A DNA stretch of 64,000 bases. Source: Sphingobacteriaceae bacterium (GTDB lineage Bacteria; Bacteroidota; Bacteroidia; Sphingobacteriales; Sphingobacteriaceae). Below, in pieces: positions 1 through 10,326 of this stretch. The notes under the pieces are model-generated. The model searched no databases and was not told the origin of the DNA. It saw only the letters and a program-made list of their open reading frames with translations. The position numbers and the translations under genes were made by a program. Each line of letters starts with the position of its first letter. Position 1 is the stretch's first letter. Location: contig CANGZD010000002.1 of assembly GCA_947458875.1 (NCBI GenBank), positions 90,513 to 154,512 of the forward strand, written 5' to 3'.

Positions 1-3000
1 ATGAGATAGATCTACCTGAACGGTTCTGTTTTGTACCGATTGTAAATTTTTATAAACCACTAATCCGGCACTGTTGAGTACGGTAACCAGCACCGATTTA
101 GTCTGAGGATCCTCTAATTTAATATTCAGGATATCCTGAAATGGGTTCGGATAAACCAATGCGATGATATCTACCAAAATCTCTTCCTCATAGGTACCCT
201 GACATGTTAAATCGGTGCTTACCACTAATTTATTCTTGCCATTCTTTAAATCAAGTGTAATTTCTGATGAACTGGTGAAGTAGAGCTCATCATTCAATTT
301 AATTTGATAAGTATTTCCCCCATCCAATGTAATGGTCACCGAATTCGTCACTGGATCCACTTTTGAGAAAGCAGTCAGACTCTTCGGTCCCACAAATAGC
401 GAATATTCCGTTTTAAATTCCTCTTTACCATCTACATGAATGCTGATCTTATAATTACCAGATGAAAGGTTATTAATATCCAATGTATTGTTGAATACAA
501 AATCGGAAGTGGAATTATTTGGTCTGGTGAGTTTTAACATGTAACGAAGGTTTTGAACAGCAGTAATATTGATCCTTCCATTAATCATATTGGTGCAAGT
601 TGCATCACTTACCGATACCGAGAAGTTATTGGCAGCTAATGGGAAGTTAACTCCTAATACTACCGTTGCTGAGTTCTGTACACATGCACCAGAACTTACC
701 CTCACCGAGTAGGAGCCTGGTTGCGTACTGGTATGAGTTTTACCGGTAGCACCTGCTATAGCCTCTCCATTAAAGAACCATTGGTTACCGCTAGCAGCGC
801 TGGAAGTGAGGGTATTGCTATTGATGCTAATTGTTGGAAGACTCAGCGAGGTGGTAGTAACTGCAGTTCGCTGTGGTGCAGCACATTCGGCTGATTTAAC
901 CACTAAGTCGTAGAAATAGTAGTAGAAGTTTTTGAAATGTTCAGGATTAGAGGCATCAGTAGCCGTATTCCCGGTAATACTGAAAATTCCTCCTAGTGTG
1001 AATGGATAACCACTTACACCAGCATTGTTTCGGTAAATAGTGGCCCCGCCTTCATAAGCAATAGATATCCGGTAATCTCCGGCTCTAGGAAGCAGGAGGT
1101 TTAAATCGTAAACCTCTCCATCGGTGTTTTGGCGTACATCCAGTGTTACGCTCGAAACTGGTAAGCCGGTGGTAATATTTTCAGCGGTAAAAGTAATTTT
1201 ACCCGAATTTCCAATGTATAATCTGGCGCTTTCTAAAATGACGGGGACTTTGGTATTTACCAATACTGCCGGATTGTTTCCGCTCAAATACCCTCCCCCT
1301 GAAAAGACCATATTGGTCTTAGGCCCAATCGATCCCCTGAAATCATTCATGCCCGCATAGAAAGTGGAGAATGAGGAATTAGCCTCCGTATAAGAACCTG
1401 CTACATTGTTCGAGGTAAATGCTACCGGAATTTGATCAGTTGCATTTTTGTACCAAAATACATTCCCAGATCCCGAGGCGTTAAAGGTGTAAACCCCCGA
1501 GCTTCCACAACTCAATACAGACGCATTGGAGATCGAAGGGGTGCTGCTCACGCTGATACTCACTTCCTTTTGATCATTACTGGTATCCAAATCATTACCC
1601 AACTCGGTAAATGCCGTCAGCTGATAATTTAGCCCTGGTTGACTTGTAAAGGGAGTGTTGAGCGTAAAATCTGCTTCACTCAGGCTACCGATGGTGCCGG
1701 TATAATTTTCAGTTATTGTAGATATAACGTTATTGTTATTTTTTACGATCAGCTTTACCGGTATATTGCTGATACTGGTACTGCCGAAATTTTTTAAGGT
1801 TAAAGTCACTTTTTGGGTGTTCGCGGCACAAGTCCCATCCACGGGGTTTACAATGCTGCTAACACCCACGTCTTTAGTTGGTCTGATGAATTGCACCCGA
1901 TACTCCATCACTTCACCCTTGTTATAGCTTCCGCAAGGACCAATGCTGTTCGCATTGTTGGTTTCGCTCAGCACAACCCTTAATAGACTGAACGTATTGA
2001 TGCTTACCTCTCTCGGAATGGTAATGTCTCTTTTAAATTCGGCACTACCGTTAATTACGGAAGTAGTCGCAATCAGCTCATTGCTTTGGTCGAAGGTTCC
2101 ATCCTGATTATAATCGATGTATATCTTGGCAATTTTATCCGCATTGCTCGAACAAGCGCCCAATTTAATGGTAAGCGGATAGCTGGCTCCAAGTTCCAAA
2201 TTGATGAGTTGAGTTGTATTATTTGTAAATGAATTACAATTTGTGCTGCTATAATCGATGTTATTTAATTTAAAGGCTTCAATTTTAGCATTCTGCGTAC
2301 CGGAAATATTTGGGCTGCAGTAGGCGGCACCTCCAATCCCTGAGAGAATTAAGGAATAGGCTTGTCTGCCACCATTTAGCGTACCTTTATGCCTAACGGT
2401 AATAGTGTAGGTTTTACCAGGGATAGGATCAGGAATGATGACCTGTTCCACATTATCCCTGATATTGTCGCCACGTATGGCATTCGCATCCGGTGTATCC
2501 GGATTTAGGATCCATGGTCTGTGCTCCACTGCTTGATCGTTAATGCGTAAATCAAGGTCATTGATCAAACGAGGGGTACGATCATCTAAGGGATAGGTGT
2601 CAATTCTGTTGTTAGATCCGTCAAATCCACTATTTGGCGGTATCCCCGGAGGGTCTGTCCAACAGATGCTTGCAACAATGGGCCCTTTACCAGAGCTAAC
2701 CACCTGATAGGTTCTGGTACTTACGGTGTTACTGTTCACGGTACCCAGCACCTCTTCAAAAATTCTACTTGTTCTTCCGTCTTCCAGTATTACTTGTGCT
2801 GCTTTTTCTGCATTCAACACACCCCATCCGTAAACGTAATCTGGTCCTGGTCGGCCAACATCATCTGCAGTATGAATGGCTAAGCCTTTAAGCGTAGAGG
2901 CAAGCATCCTTCCATTATTGTTCTTTTGCATGTAGGCTTCCTGTAGCAGGACTAATGATCCGGCCACATTGGGACTCGACATGGAGGTGCCATTTAGTGG

Positions 3001-4137
3001 AGCGTAGGCAGCCGGGTTGGAGGTTATAGTAGAGGTTACTGCAACACCCATACCTACAATATCTGGTTTTACCCGCCCATCATCGGTAGGTCCCCAGCTA
3101 CTGAAATTGGAAATCTGAACGTTCTCGGCGTTGATGGGCCCATTCTTGATGCCAAACACGGCGCCAACGGTCAAAATATTTTTGGCATTTCCGTTCAAAC
3201 TGATCAAATCATAGCCATTTTGGTCATTGTAATCACCTGCTGTTCTGGTAAACTCAGTCCATCTATTGTTCACGAAGCGAAAATATTTTCCATCAATTGC
3301 TGGTCCGTTTGAGCCCCGGCTGTTTCCCGCTGATTTTACCGGCAGGTAATAGGGTGCTTGGAAGCAGATCTTGTCCCAGTCTTCCGCATCTACCCCGTAA
3401 AAGCCGAATTTGTAATCTAGTTTATCGCCTTCTCTTCCATACCATTCCCATCTTGCAGCACCACCACCGCTGGGGGAGGTATTCCAGTGCCATCCGGCCA
3501 AGAATCCATAGGAATGATTGGATATCAACATTCCGGCAGCTGCTTCTGAAGCCATCTCGCCATCATCATTACTGAAATCATAAGCCGTAAAGCGTTGCAG
3601 GCCGAAAGCCATGCCTTTGGCTACGGGCTCTAAGCCGCTCGCCATAATGGTGCCGGCCACGTGCGTGGCATGTGTACTTACAGTAGAGGTTTCGTTTTTA
3701 TTAAGTATTCTTCCGCCTGAAAACTCTTGATGAGTGCTGAAAACTGAACCACCGTCCCAAATCCCTATTTTATCAGTTAATAAAGGCGATGAGCCACTTA
3801 GATTTAATCCTAAGCCTCCGCCGTTGTAAAGCCTGTTTGTTCTGGTGGTGTTTGCAGCGATTGAATTGTTGTCGGTAATCAGGTATTTTGGTAAACCATA
3901 ATCGTCAACACCCTGGAGTGATACGATGGTCCCGTCTGCATACTCTTTGAACGTAATCCAATTGAATTTTTTTGCTAATTCAAATGCCCTTTTTCTGGAT
4001 TTTTCGGCAAGTTCAGTATTCGTTTTTGCTAATTTTTCAAGTTCTAATTTGTTAGTTTCTGTCTCTTGGGCAATTGATTTATTATTAATGATCAATAAAC
4101 AGCTAAAGAGCAGCGTAAATGCATATTTTCTTTGCAT
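1..4137 (-). CDS. Secreted S8 subtilisin-like protease with T9SS sorting domain (partial, C-terminus off the window)
   Basis: The minus frame is open from the ATG at 4137 to the left edge (1379 codons, no stop). It begins with a signal peptide (MQRKYAFTLLF...IAQ). The subtilase domain has D128 (IWDGG), H156 (THATHVAGT), oxyanion N272 (SAGN) and S385 (NGTSMSSP), so the S8 site is complete. Further on are a GEVED-like segment (YIDYNQDGTFDQ followed by GEVMEYRV), a CARDB-like repeat and Ig-like repeats. The last residues (VYPNPFQDILNI at about 1330) match a type A T9SS C-terminal sorting domain. Inferred role: a large protease secreted across the outer membrane by type IX secretion and anchored or released there. 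The gene must stop shortly beyond base 1. No clear promoter was seen in 4138-4269. Confidence 0.9.
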   Translation of the reverse strand, partial: MQRKYAFTLLFSCLLIINNKSIAQETETNKLELEKLAKTNTELAEKSRKRAFELAKKFNWITFKEYADGTIVSLQGVDDYGLPKYLITDNNSIAANTTRTNRLYNGGGLGLNLSGSSPLLTDKIGIWDGGSVFSTHQEFSGGRILNKNETSTVSTHATHVAGTIMASGLEPVAKGMAFGLQRFTAYDFSNDDGEMASEAAAGMLISNHSYGFLAGWHWNTSPSGGGAARWEWYGREGDKLDYKFGFYGVDAEDWDKICFQAPYYLPVKSAGNSRGSNGPAIDGKYFRFVNNRWTEFTRTAGDYNDQNGYDLISLNGNAKNILTVGAVFGIKNGPINAENVQISNFSSWGPTDDGRVKPDIVGMGVAVTSTITSNPAAYAPLNGTSMSSPNVAGSLVLLQEAYMQKNNNGRMLASTLKGLAIHTADDVGRPGPDYVYGWGVLNAEKAAQVILEDGRTSRIFEEVLGTVNSNTVSTRTYQVVSSGKGPIVASICWTDPPGIPPNSGFDGSNNRIDTYPLDDRTPRLINDLDLRINDQAVEHRPWILNPDTPDANAIRGDNIRDNVEQVIIPDPIPGKTYTITVRHKGTLNGGRQAYSLILSGIGGAAYCSPNISGTQNAKIEAFKLNNIDYSSTNCNSFTNNTTQLINLELGASYPLTIKLGACSSNADKIAKIYIDYNQDGTFDQSNELIATTSVINGSAEFKRDITIPREVSINTFSLLRVVLSETNNANSIGPCGSYNKGEVMEYRVQFIRPTKDVGVSSIVNPVDGTCAANTQKVTLTLKNFGSTSISNIPVKLIVKNNNNVISTITENYTGTIGSLSEADFTLNTPFTSQPGLNYQLTAFTELGNDLDTSNDQKEVSISVSSTPSISNASVLSCGSSGVYTFNASGSGNVFWYKNATDQIPVAFTSNNVAGSYTEANSSFSTFYAGMNDFRGSIGPKTNMVFSGGGYLSGNNPAVLVNTKVPVILESARLYIGNSGKITFTAENITTGLPVSSVTLDVRQNTDGEVYDLNLLLPRAGDYRISIAYEGGATIYRNNAGVSGYPFTLGGIFSITGNTATDASNPEHFKNFYYYFYDLVVKSAECAAPQRTAVTTTSLSLPTISINSNTLTSSAASGNQWFFNGEAIAGATGKTHTSTQPGSYSVRVSSGACVQNSATVVLGVNFPLAANNFSVSVSDATCTNMINGRINITAVQNLRYMLKLTRPNNSTSDFVFNNTLDINNLSSGNYKISIHVDGKEEFKTEYSLFVGPKSLTAFSKVDPVTNSVTITLDGGNTYQIKLNDELYFTSSSEITLDLKNGKNKLVVSTDLTCQGTYEEEILVDIIALVYPNPFQDILNIKLEDPQTKSVLVTVLNSAGLVVYKNLQSVQNRTVQVDLSH

Positions 4138-4269
4138 GACAATACGTTAATAATTTTAAGTTTGGCTATTTCGCAATGACGAACGAGCGCCTTAAATTAA
4201 AAATTTATTTGTTAAAACTTTTAAAGATTAGACAATTACTAGCCAAATCTTTTTGTTTGCCCAAAAAAA

Positions 4270-4662
4270 TTACAATTGTTTGAGTATCTGTGCAGTAAGT
4301 GGCTTACTGATGAAGGTTTTAGCGAATGGATTTTCCTCAATTTTTTTACGGTCTAAAGGGTCGAGAGAGGAAGATAAGACGTAAATTTTTAATTGTGATG
4401 TTGAGAAATTCTGCAGGTTTCTCAATTCATTTAAAAATCCATAACCATCTATTTCTGGCATACGGAGATCCAAAAAAATGACCAATGGCTGGTTTACTTT
4501 GAATTCGACTTGCTTTAAAAAATTTAATGCCAAGCCTGCCGATTCGAAGATGGTCACTTCTTTTGCAAATTGGGTGCTAAGAATAAGTTTCTGATGGATG
4601 ATATTATCGATGTAATTATCATCAATTAAAATTACACGCTCATATTTGTACAAAGGCTCCAA
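4270..4662 (-). CDS. Single-domain response regulator (CheY-like receiver)
   Basis: This 130-residue protein is just a receiver domain. Acidic D14-D15 (LIDDN), phosphoacceptor D65 (FLDLRMPEIDG), switch S97/S98 (VLSSS) and K120 (ISKPLT) are in the expected places. There is no output domain, so it would act by protein contact or phosphorelay. No histidine kinase lies nearby, so its partner cannot be named. It follows the efflux operon by 43 bases on the same strand and could be transcribed with it, but no shared function is evident. Confidence 0.85.
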   Translation of the reverse strand: MEPLYKYERVILIDDNYIDNIIHQKLILSTQFAKEVTIFESAGLALNFLKQVEFKVNQPLVIFLDLRMPEIDGYGFLNELRNLQNFSTSQLKIYVLSSSLDPLDRKKIEENPFAKTFISKPLTAQILKQL

Positions 4663-4705
4663 CCTGAGAGATGATCAATATTTATATCTAAGATAAAATA
4701 TTTAA

Positions 4706-6025
4706 TCATAAAGAAAGAACGCCTGCTACTTGTTTTAATCCAATTTCGGCCTGTTTTGCTTGGAACTGAGCATCGGTGTAGCGTGTAAATGCATTCAAGT
4801 AATTCAATTGAGCTTCTCTAAACTCAACGGTACTCAAACTTCCCAAGCGGAGTTTTTCGATGGAAATGTCCAGGTTCTGCTTAGCAATTTCTTGATTCTC
4901 TTTTTCCATTTTTACCAACGCCAGGTTGGTTAAATAAGTTTGATAGGCAATTTCCAGCTGGGCATTTATTCTCTGCTGAGTTTGCTTGTATTGCAGGGCA
5001 GCGTTGTCTATCCCTATCGAGGCATTTTTTTCATTCCTGCTTTGCAAAAAGCCATTAAAAATTGGGATACTGGCAGTGATGCCAATGATGACGCCCTGTC
5101 CGCTGGCCTCTCTGGCAAATCCAAGAGGTGAGGTAGAGTTGTTAAAATTATAACCGGTATTGATATTCATCCAAGGGTAACGGCTAGATTTTACCTGCTT
5201 TTGGTTAAGCCTTGCTAACTGTTGTTCAATGCTGGCTTGTAACAAGGCTGGGTTTTTAGTTCCTGCCAGATCTTTAAGTTCAGAAAAATTTAGATTATAG
5301 GTAATATTGATATCTTCATCGGTGCTAAATGAGGTATGAACCTCTCTGCCCAATAATTCATTTAATTGGATCTGCACTCTTTTATAATTGTCTAACTGGC
5401 GCATCAGGTTGGTAGTATCGGTATTGAGATCTACTTTGGCGGCCAAGACCTCTAGTTTAGAGGCTTTCCCAATTTTGTACCGGTTATTAGAGTTATTTAA
5501 GCGGAGTTGCGAAATTTCAAGCGCTGTTTTGAGTGTGCGAATTTGTTGCGCTTGCCTCGCCAAATCATAATAGGTATTGATCACATTTGCGATGGTGTTT
5601 TCTACCGTCATCCGGAAAGTCAACTCATCAGACTTGTTCAGTTTTTGTAGACGTTCATAGTTTGCAAACATGTTCAAACCGTCAAAAATCCTCCAGTTTA
5701 AACTAAAGCCATAAACAGTGTTGGTATTGCGAACATTATCTCGCTCTTGCTGGGTGCCGTTGGCCAGTGTTTGGCGACTATCCTGAATACTCCGATTGTT
5801 TGAAAAATTACCATTGATGGAAGGAAGAATACCTGCATTGGCCAGACTTACATTGTTTTTTGAAACTTTTACCTGATTGCTGCTCAGTAAAATATCATAA
5901 TTGTTTTTGAGCGCAGTTTCAATGGCATCTCTCAGGCTGAGTCTTTCTTGTGCAAACAAGTTATGGCCTTGTCCAAAAACAAGAGTGAATAAAAAACAAA
6001 GGATATAGATTAAATTTTTCTTCAT
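4706..6025 (-). CDS. TolC-family outer membrane efflux protein
   Basis: 439 residues with a signal peptide (MKKNLIYILCFLFTLVFG...FAQ) and two helical outer-membrane efflux repeats typical of TolC/OprM, rich in Gln/Asn/Leu coiled-coil. It would be the outer membrane channel of the tripartite pump encoded just upstream. Its ATG overlaps the stop of the RND gene by four bases (6022-6025), which indicates translational coupling. Family assignment is firm; the substrate is unknown. Confidence 0.9.
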   Translation of the reverse strand: MKKNLIYILCFLFTLVFGQGHNLFAQERLSLRDAIETALKNNYDILLSSNQVKVSKNNVSLANAGILPSINGNFSNNRSIQDSRQTLANGTQQERDNVRNTNTVYGFSLNWRIFDGLNMFANYERLQKLNKSDELTFRMTVENTIANVINTYYDLARQAQQIRTLKTALEISQLRLNNSNNRYKIGKASKLEVLAAKVDLNTDTTNLMRQLDNYKRVQIQLNELLGREVHTSFSTDEDINITYNLNFSELKDLAGTKNPALLQASIEQQLARLNQKQVKSSRYPWMNINTGYNFNNSTSPLGFAREASGQGVIIGITASIPIFNGFLQSRNEKNASIGIDNAALQYKQTQQRINAQLEIAYQTYLTNLALVKMEKENQEIAKQNLDISIEKLRLGSLSTVEFREAQLNYLNAFTRYTDAQFQAKQAEIGLKQVAGVLSL

Positions 6026-9000
6026 GCTTTTAGGGTAGAAGTATTTTTAAGGGGCCTTGACCACAATTGATAAATAGCCGGAATTACATAAAGTGTCAAA
6101 GCCAATGAGAACAAAGTACCACCAATAATTACGATTCCCATTCCCATCCTGCTTTTGGCAGCTGCTCCAATGGCTAATGCAATGGGTAATGCACCGAGTG
6201 CAATGGCAAGGCTGGTCATTAAAATTGGACGGAGCCTGGTTTCGGCAGCTTTTCTGATGGCTTCCGGCACACTCATCCCCTGCTCTTTCAGCTGATTGGC
6301 AAATTCGACGATTAGAATTCCATTTTTGGTCACCAAACCAATGAGCATGATGGTCCCAATTTGGCTAAAAATATTCCAGGTTTGGCCAAACAGCCACAGG
6401 GAAAAGAAGGCACCGGCAACCGCCATTGGCACGGTGAGAATAATGATCACCGGATCGATGAAACTCTCAAATTGGGCGGAAAGGGTCAAATAAATAAGTA
6501 AAAGAGCCAATCCGAAGGCGAACAGAGTGTTTGATGAGCTCTCCTTGAAATCTCTGGATTCTCCACCTAAGTCGGTCGAAAAGCGATCATCCAAAACTTT
6601 TTCAGCAATACGGTCCATCGCATCGATACCGTCACCAATACTTTTACCTGGAGCGAGTCCGGCCGATATGGTAGCGGAAACAAATCGGTTATTATGGTAC
6701 AGTTGAGGAGGGCTGCTCAGCTCCTCCATTTTCACCAAATTATCTAATTGAATGAGTTCTCCCTGGTTGTTTCTCACGAAAATGGTAGTCAGGTCGGTTG
6801 GCTCATTTCGGTCGCCTCGCTCATACTGTCCAATTACCTGATACTGTTTTCCATTCATGATGAAATAAGCGAAACGCTGACCACTGAGGGCAAATTGAAG
6901 CGTTTGAGCAATATCTAAAACCGATACACCCAGATTTTTTGCTTTTTCACGATCGATAGAAAGGTTAATCTCGGGTTTATTAAATTTTAAATTGGCATCA
7001 CTCACTGTAAAAGTTGGATCCTGAGAAACCGATTCCATGAATTGAGGTAATTTTTCTCTCAAGCTCTCAAAATTGGGCGCCTGAATGATGTAGTTTATCG
7101 GTAGACCACCTCTTCGATTTACAGAAATAGTAGGTTGTTGCACCACAAAAGTTTTTGCTTCGGCGTACCCTTTGGTGACTTTACTTAGGTAGTCGGTAAG
7201 CTCAGATTGAGAACGCTCTCTTTCTTCTTTTTCCACCAGGCGTAGCCTGATGAAGCCGGTATTAGCGGCCCCGCTCCCGGTAAATCCGGGTGAGGTTACT
7301 GTTAAATTGATCCTTTTTTCTGGAATGGAATCTTCTATCATTTGAGATAGTTTCAACACAAAATTGTCGGTGTATTCATACGATGAACCTTCTGGAGCCG
7401 AAATCTGCATATTGATGGCAGCACGATCGTCGTAAGGAGCTGTTTCTTTTTGTAACAATACCCAGAACAGGACAATCATTGCGACACAACCAAATAAAAC
7501 GAAGAAGGCACGTCGAGGATATAACAGAAACTTCTCGAGCGATTGCTGGTAAGCATTAGTCATTTTGACGAAATAAGGCTCCGTCAGTTCATAAAATTTA
7601 CTTTTCTTCTGATGCCCCTTCATTAGGTAGGCGTTCAGCATAGGAGTAAGTGTTAAAGATACAAACGCTGATATGAGCACTGCCGCACCGATGGTTACTC
7701 CAAACTCCCGGAAAAGCCGACCTACAAATCCTTCTAAAAATATCACCGGTAGGAAAACGGCTGCCAGCGTGATGGAGATGGAGATAACCGCAAAGAAAAT
7801 TTCGTTAGATCCTTTGATAGCCGCCTCTAGGGGCGAATAACCCTCTTCTATTTTTTTAAAGATGTTTTCTGTGACCACAATGCCATCATCTACCACCAGT
7901 CCTGTAGCCAATACAACGGCCAATAAGGTTAGTACGTTGATGGAATAGCCAAAAAGGTACATGATGAAGAAAGTGGCAATAAGCGATACAGGGATGTCAA
8001 TGAGCGGGCGGATGGCAATACTCCAGTCGCGGAAGAACAGATAAATGATCAGGATGACCAAGATCAATGATAAGATCAATGTTTCGGCTACCTCATTGAT
8101 AGATTGTTTAATGAACAAGGTGGAATCAATGGCAATGTCCAGCTTGAAATCCTTGGGCAAATCCTTTTTTAGCTGCTCGTATCTTTTGTAAAATTCTGTG
8201 GAGATATCAAGAAAATTAGCTCCGGGTTGAGGAACTATTGCCAGAGCAATCATCGGTCTGCCTGATTTGCGCAGCATGGTTTCTTCATTCTCCGGGGCTA
8301 TCACTGCCGAGCCGATATCACGCAAACGAATGATGTTTACACCGTCGTTTTTGATGATCAGCTGATTAAAATCCTCTTCACTTGAAAGGTTTCCAAGGGT
8401 TCTTACGGTCAGCTCGGTAGCTTCCCCGGTTATTTTACCGGATGGCAATTCAATATTTTCTTTATCCAGTGCATTTTTAACATCCAGGGCGGTAATGCGG
8501 TAAGCCGACATCCTGGCCGGATCAATCCACAAGCGCATGGCAATGCGTTTTTGGCCCCAAATATTCACGTTGCTCACCCCTGGGATGGTTTGTAATCGTT
8601 GAGCTAATACATTTTCTGCATAATCGCTGATGGCCAACTGATTTCGGGTATCGCTTTCGAGCGTCATGGAAATGATTGGATCCGAATTGGCATCGGCTTT
8701 AGAGACCACCGGCATGCCATCAATGTCTTTTGGTAATGATCGGGTAGCCTGCGAAACTTTATCTCTAACATCATTTGCGGCTTCTTCGAGGTCTTTTCCT
8801 AAATTAAACTCAACCGTAATGTTGCTCGAGCCCTGGTTGCTGGATGAAGAAATATTTCTAACCCCATCAATGCTATTAATTGCTTTTTCTAAAGGCTCAG
8901 TGATTTGAGATTCAATAACATCGGCATTTGCACCCGGGTAGGCGGTCCTTACCGATACCACCGGCGGATCAATGGATGGGAATTCCCTGACTCCTAAAAA

Positions 9001-9090
9001 ATGAAAACCAATTAAACCGAATAAAACCAAAGTGAGGTTCATCACAATGGCCAGAACGGGGCGCTGAATACTGGTGCTGGATAAACTCAT
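6022..9090 (-). CDS. RND-family inner membrane efflux transporter (HAE1/AcrB-like)
   Basis: 1022 residues, full length for an AcrB/MdtB-type pump. It starts with the usual first transmembrane helix and PxxDPP motif (REFPSIDPPVV), and carries proton-relay D401-D402 (LVVDDGIVVTEN) and the later LVTKNGILIVEFA helix with its conserved Lys. Two halves of six transmembrane helices flank large periplasmic loops. Proton-driven export of hydrophobic compounds or drugs is the family role; the substrate cannot be read from sequence. It lies between the adaptor gene (2 bases upstream) and the TolC gene (4-base overlap). Confidence 0.95.
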   Translation of the reverse strand: MSLSSTSIQRPVLAIVMNLTLVLFGLIGFHFLGVREFPSIDPPVVSVRTAYPGANADVIESQITEPLEKAINSIDGVRNISSSSNQGSSNITVEFNLGKDLEEAANDVRDKVSQATRSLPKDIDGMPVVSKADANSDPIISMTLESDTRNQLAISDYAENVLAQRLQTIPGVSNVNIWGQKRIAMRLWIDPARMSAYRITALDVKNALDKENIELPSGKITGEATELTVRTLGNLSSEEDFNQLIIKNDGVNIIRLRDIGSAVIAPENEETMLRKSGRPMIALAIVPQPGANFLDISTEFYKRYEQLKKDLPKDFKLDIAIDSTLFIKQSINEVAETLILSLILVILIIYLFFRDWSIAIRPLIDIPVSLIATFFIMYLFGYSINVLTLLAVVLATGLVVDDGIVVTENIFKKIEEGYSPLEAAIKGSNEIFFAVISISITLAAVFLPVIFLEGFVGRLFREFGVTIGAAVLISAFVSLTLTPMLNAYLMKGHQKKSKFYELTEPYFVKMTNAYQQSLEKFLLYPRRAFFVLFGCVAMIVLFWVLLQKETAPYDDRAAINMQISAPEGSSYEYTDNFVLKLSQMIEDSIPEKRINLTVTSPGFTGSGAANTGFIRLRLVEKEERERSQSELTDYLSKVTKGYAEAKTFVVQQPTISVNRRGGLPINYIIQAPNFESLREKLPQFMESVSQDPTFTVSDANLKFNKPEINLSIDREKAKNLGVSVLDIAQTLQFALSGQRFAYFIMNGKQYQVIGQYERGDRNEPTDLTTIFVRNNQGELIQLDNLVKMEELSSPPQLYHNNRFVSATISAGLAPGKSIGDGIDAMDRIAEKVLDDRFSTDLGGESRDFKESSSNTLFAFGLALLLIYLTLSAQFESFIDPVIIILTVPMAVAGAFFSLWLFGQTWNIFSQIGTIMLIGLVTKNGILIVEFANQLKEQGMSVPEAIRKAAETRLRPILMTSLAIALGALPIALAIGAAAKSRMGMGIVIIGGTLFSLALTLYVIPAIYQLWSRPLKNTSTLKA

Positions 9091-9092
9091 GT

Positions 9093-10175
9093 CTATTTTA
9101 CAATGCTTACTTTAACCGGATTTTCTGCTTTTAATGACATCATGCCGCTCGTCAGTACCGTGTCTCCGGGTTTTAGTCCGGAAAGGATCAGTACACTCTT
9201 GTCTGTTCTTGAGCCGGTTTCCACCATGACCTCTTTGGCCATGCCATTTTGACTCACAAATACTTTCTTGCCTTTTAATACCGGGATGATAGATTGGGTA
9301 GGAATCAGAATGGCGTTTTTAAAACTCTCTAAGTTCAAATTGATTTTTGCAAAGGTGCCGGGTAGAAGTTCGCCACTTGCATTGCTGGCCAGGGCCTTGA
9401 GCTGGAGGGTTCGAGTACTCGTTTCAACACTGGGTTCAACAGCGAACACACTGGCTTCATATTTTTTTTGCGTGCCGGCAGCACTAAAACTGATCTTGGT
9501 GTTTTTCTTTACCTGATTCGCATATTTTTCGGGGATTGAAAAGCTGATTTTTACCGGATTGGCATTAGTCAATTTCGCAATGTTGGTTGAAGGGGTCACA
9601 TACTCTCCAACAGAAATGGCTCTCAATCCGATTTTCCCACCGAAAGGAGCACGAATAGAGGTTTTAGATAATTGCGCTCTGATGAGTTCTGTTTGAGCTT
9701 TTAAACTGGTCAATTCAGCAAAAGCCACTTCATATTCCTCCTGGCTAATGGCTTCTTTTTTAAGAAGCTGTTTGGCTCTCGATTCTGTTTCTGCAGCCAG
9801 TTTCTCCCTGCTTAAAGCCTGCTTGAGTTGTGCTTGTAATTCTGTATCATTAATTTTTATCAAGAGCTGCCCTTTGCTTACTGCACTCCCTTCCTGAAAA
9901 TAGATTCCTTTCACCAAACCGGCAATCTCCGCTCTAATATCAATTTGCTCATTGGCTTCAACCGTACCAATTACTGATAATTGATCGGTAAATTCGCTGT
10001 AAGCTACCACTATTCCGCTCACTTTTGTAGCTGACATGCTTGCTCCATTTTTGCCGCCTGATTTGCCTCCAGCTTTTTGACCGCCACCATTTTCTTTGTT
10101 TTTAATGATTCTGTAAATAATGCCAGAAAGGAGCGTAAGAGCCAGGAGCAGGTAAATGATATTTCTTTTTTTCAT
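9093..10175 (-). CDS. RND efflux periplasmic adaptor (membrane fusion protein)
   Basis: 360 residues: an N-terminal membrane anchor, a Gly/Lys-rich linker (about 30-48), a biotinyl-lipoyl-like half (IDIRAEIAGLV), an alpha-helical hairpin (about 115-170), the second lipoyl half (TSIRAPFGGKIG) and beta-barrel/membrane-proximal domains ending in VLTSGMMSLKAENPVKV. It would link the inner membrane pump to the TolC channel. First gene of the three-gene efflux operon; a TAGTTTTG promoter element lies upstream at 10211-10218. Confidence 0.92.
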   Translation of the reverse strand: MKKRNIIYLLLALTLLSGIIYRIIKNKENGGGQKAGGKSGGKNGASMSATKVSGIVVAYSEFTDQLSVIGTVEANEQIDIRAEIAGLVKGIYFQEGSAVSKGQLLIKINDTELQAQLKQALSREKLAAETESRAKQLLKKEAISQEEYEVAFAELTSLKAQTELIRAQLSKTSIRAPFGGKIGLRAISVGEYVTPSTNIAKLTNANPVKISFSIPEKYANQVKKNTKISFSAAGTQKKYEASVFAVEPSVETSTRTLQLKALASNASGELLPGTFAKINLNLESFKNAILIPTQSIIPVLKGKKVFVSQNGMAKEVMVETGSRTDKSVLILSGLKPGDTVLTSGMMSLKAENPVKVSIVK

Positions 10176-10210
10176 TTGAAGGATGAGATTACGTAGGATT
10201 TTTTGGAGTT

Positions 10211-10218
10211 CAAAACTA
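10211..10218 (-). promoter_or_regulatory. Candidate promoter -7 element for the efflux operon
   Basis: On the minus strand this reads TAGTTTTG, a full match to the Bacteroidota TAnnTTTG element. The start would be near 10207, giving a leader of about 32 bases before the adaptor ATG. No TTTG is found at the -33 distance, only a T-rich run. Nearby at 10229-10244 an ATGAT/ATCAT dyad could bind a regulator. Confidence 0.45.
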
Positions 10219-10302
10219 CCTCTTTTATGATGAAAAAATCATTTGTATCCAATAAATTACAGCAATTTCAAAGCGATAATTTTTGAATTTCGATATAAAA
10301 AC

Positions 10303-10310
10303 TACTTTTG
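10303..10310 (+). promoter_or_regulatory. Candidate promoter for the M61 peptidase gene
   Basis: TACTTTTG fits TAnnTTTG, and a TTTG lies 17 bases upstream (10282-10285) as a -33 element. Transcription would start near 10314, about 13 bases before the ATG at 10327. This supports the downstream start codon over the in-frame ATG at 10243, which would lie upstream of the transcript. Confidence 0.55.
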
Positions 10311-10326
10311 TTTCAAAGCATATTTC

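Noticed and set aside
3297..3575. Plus-strand open frame of 92 codons
   Set aside because: Antisense to the subtilase catalytic domain, which is fully open with an intact active site.
10243..10326. Upstream start for the M61 gene
   Set aside because: The added segment precedes the signal peptide and includes the promoter-like TTTG and TACTTTTG elements.
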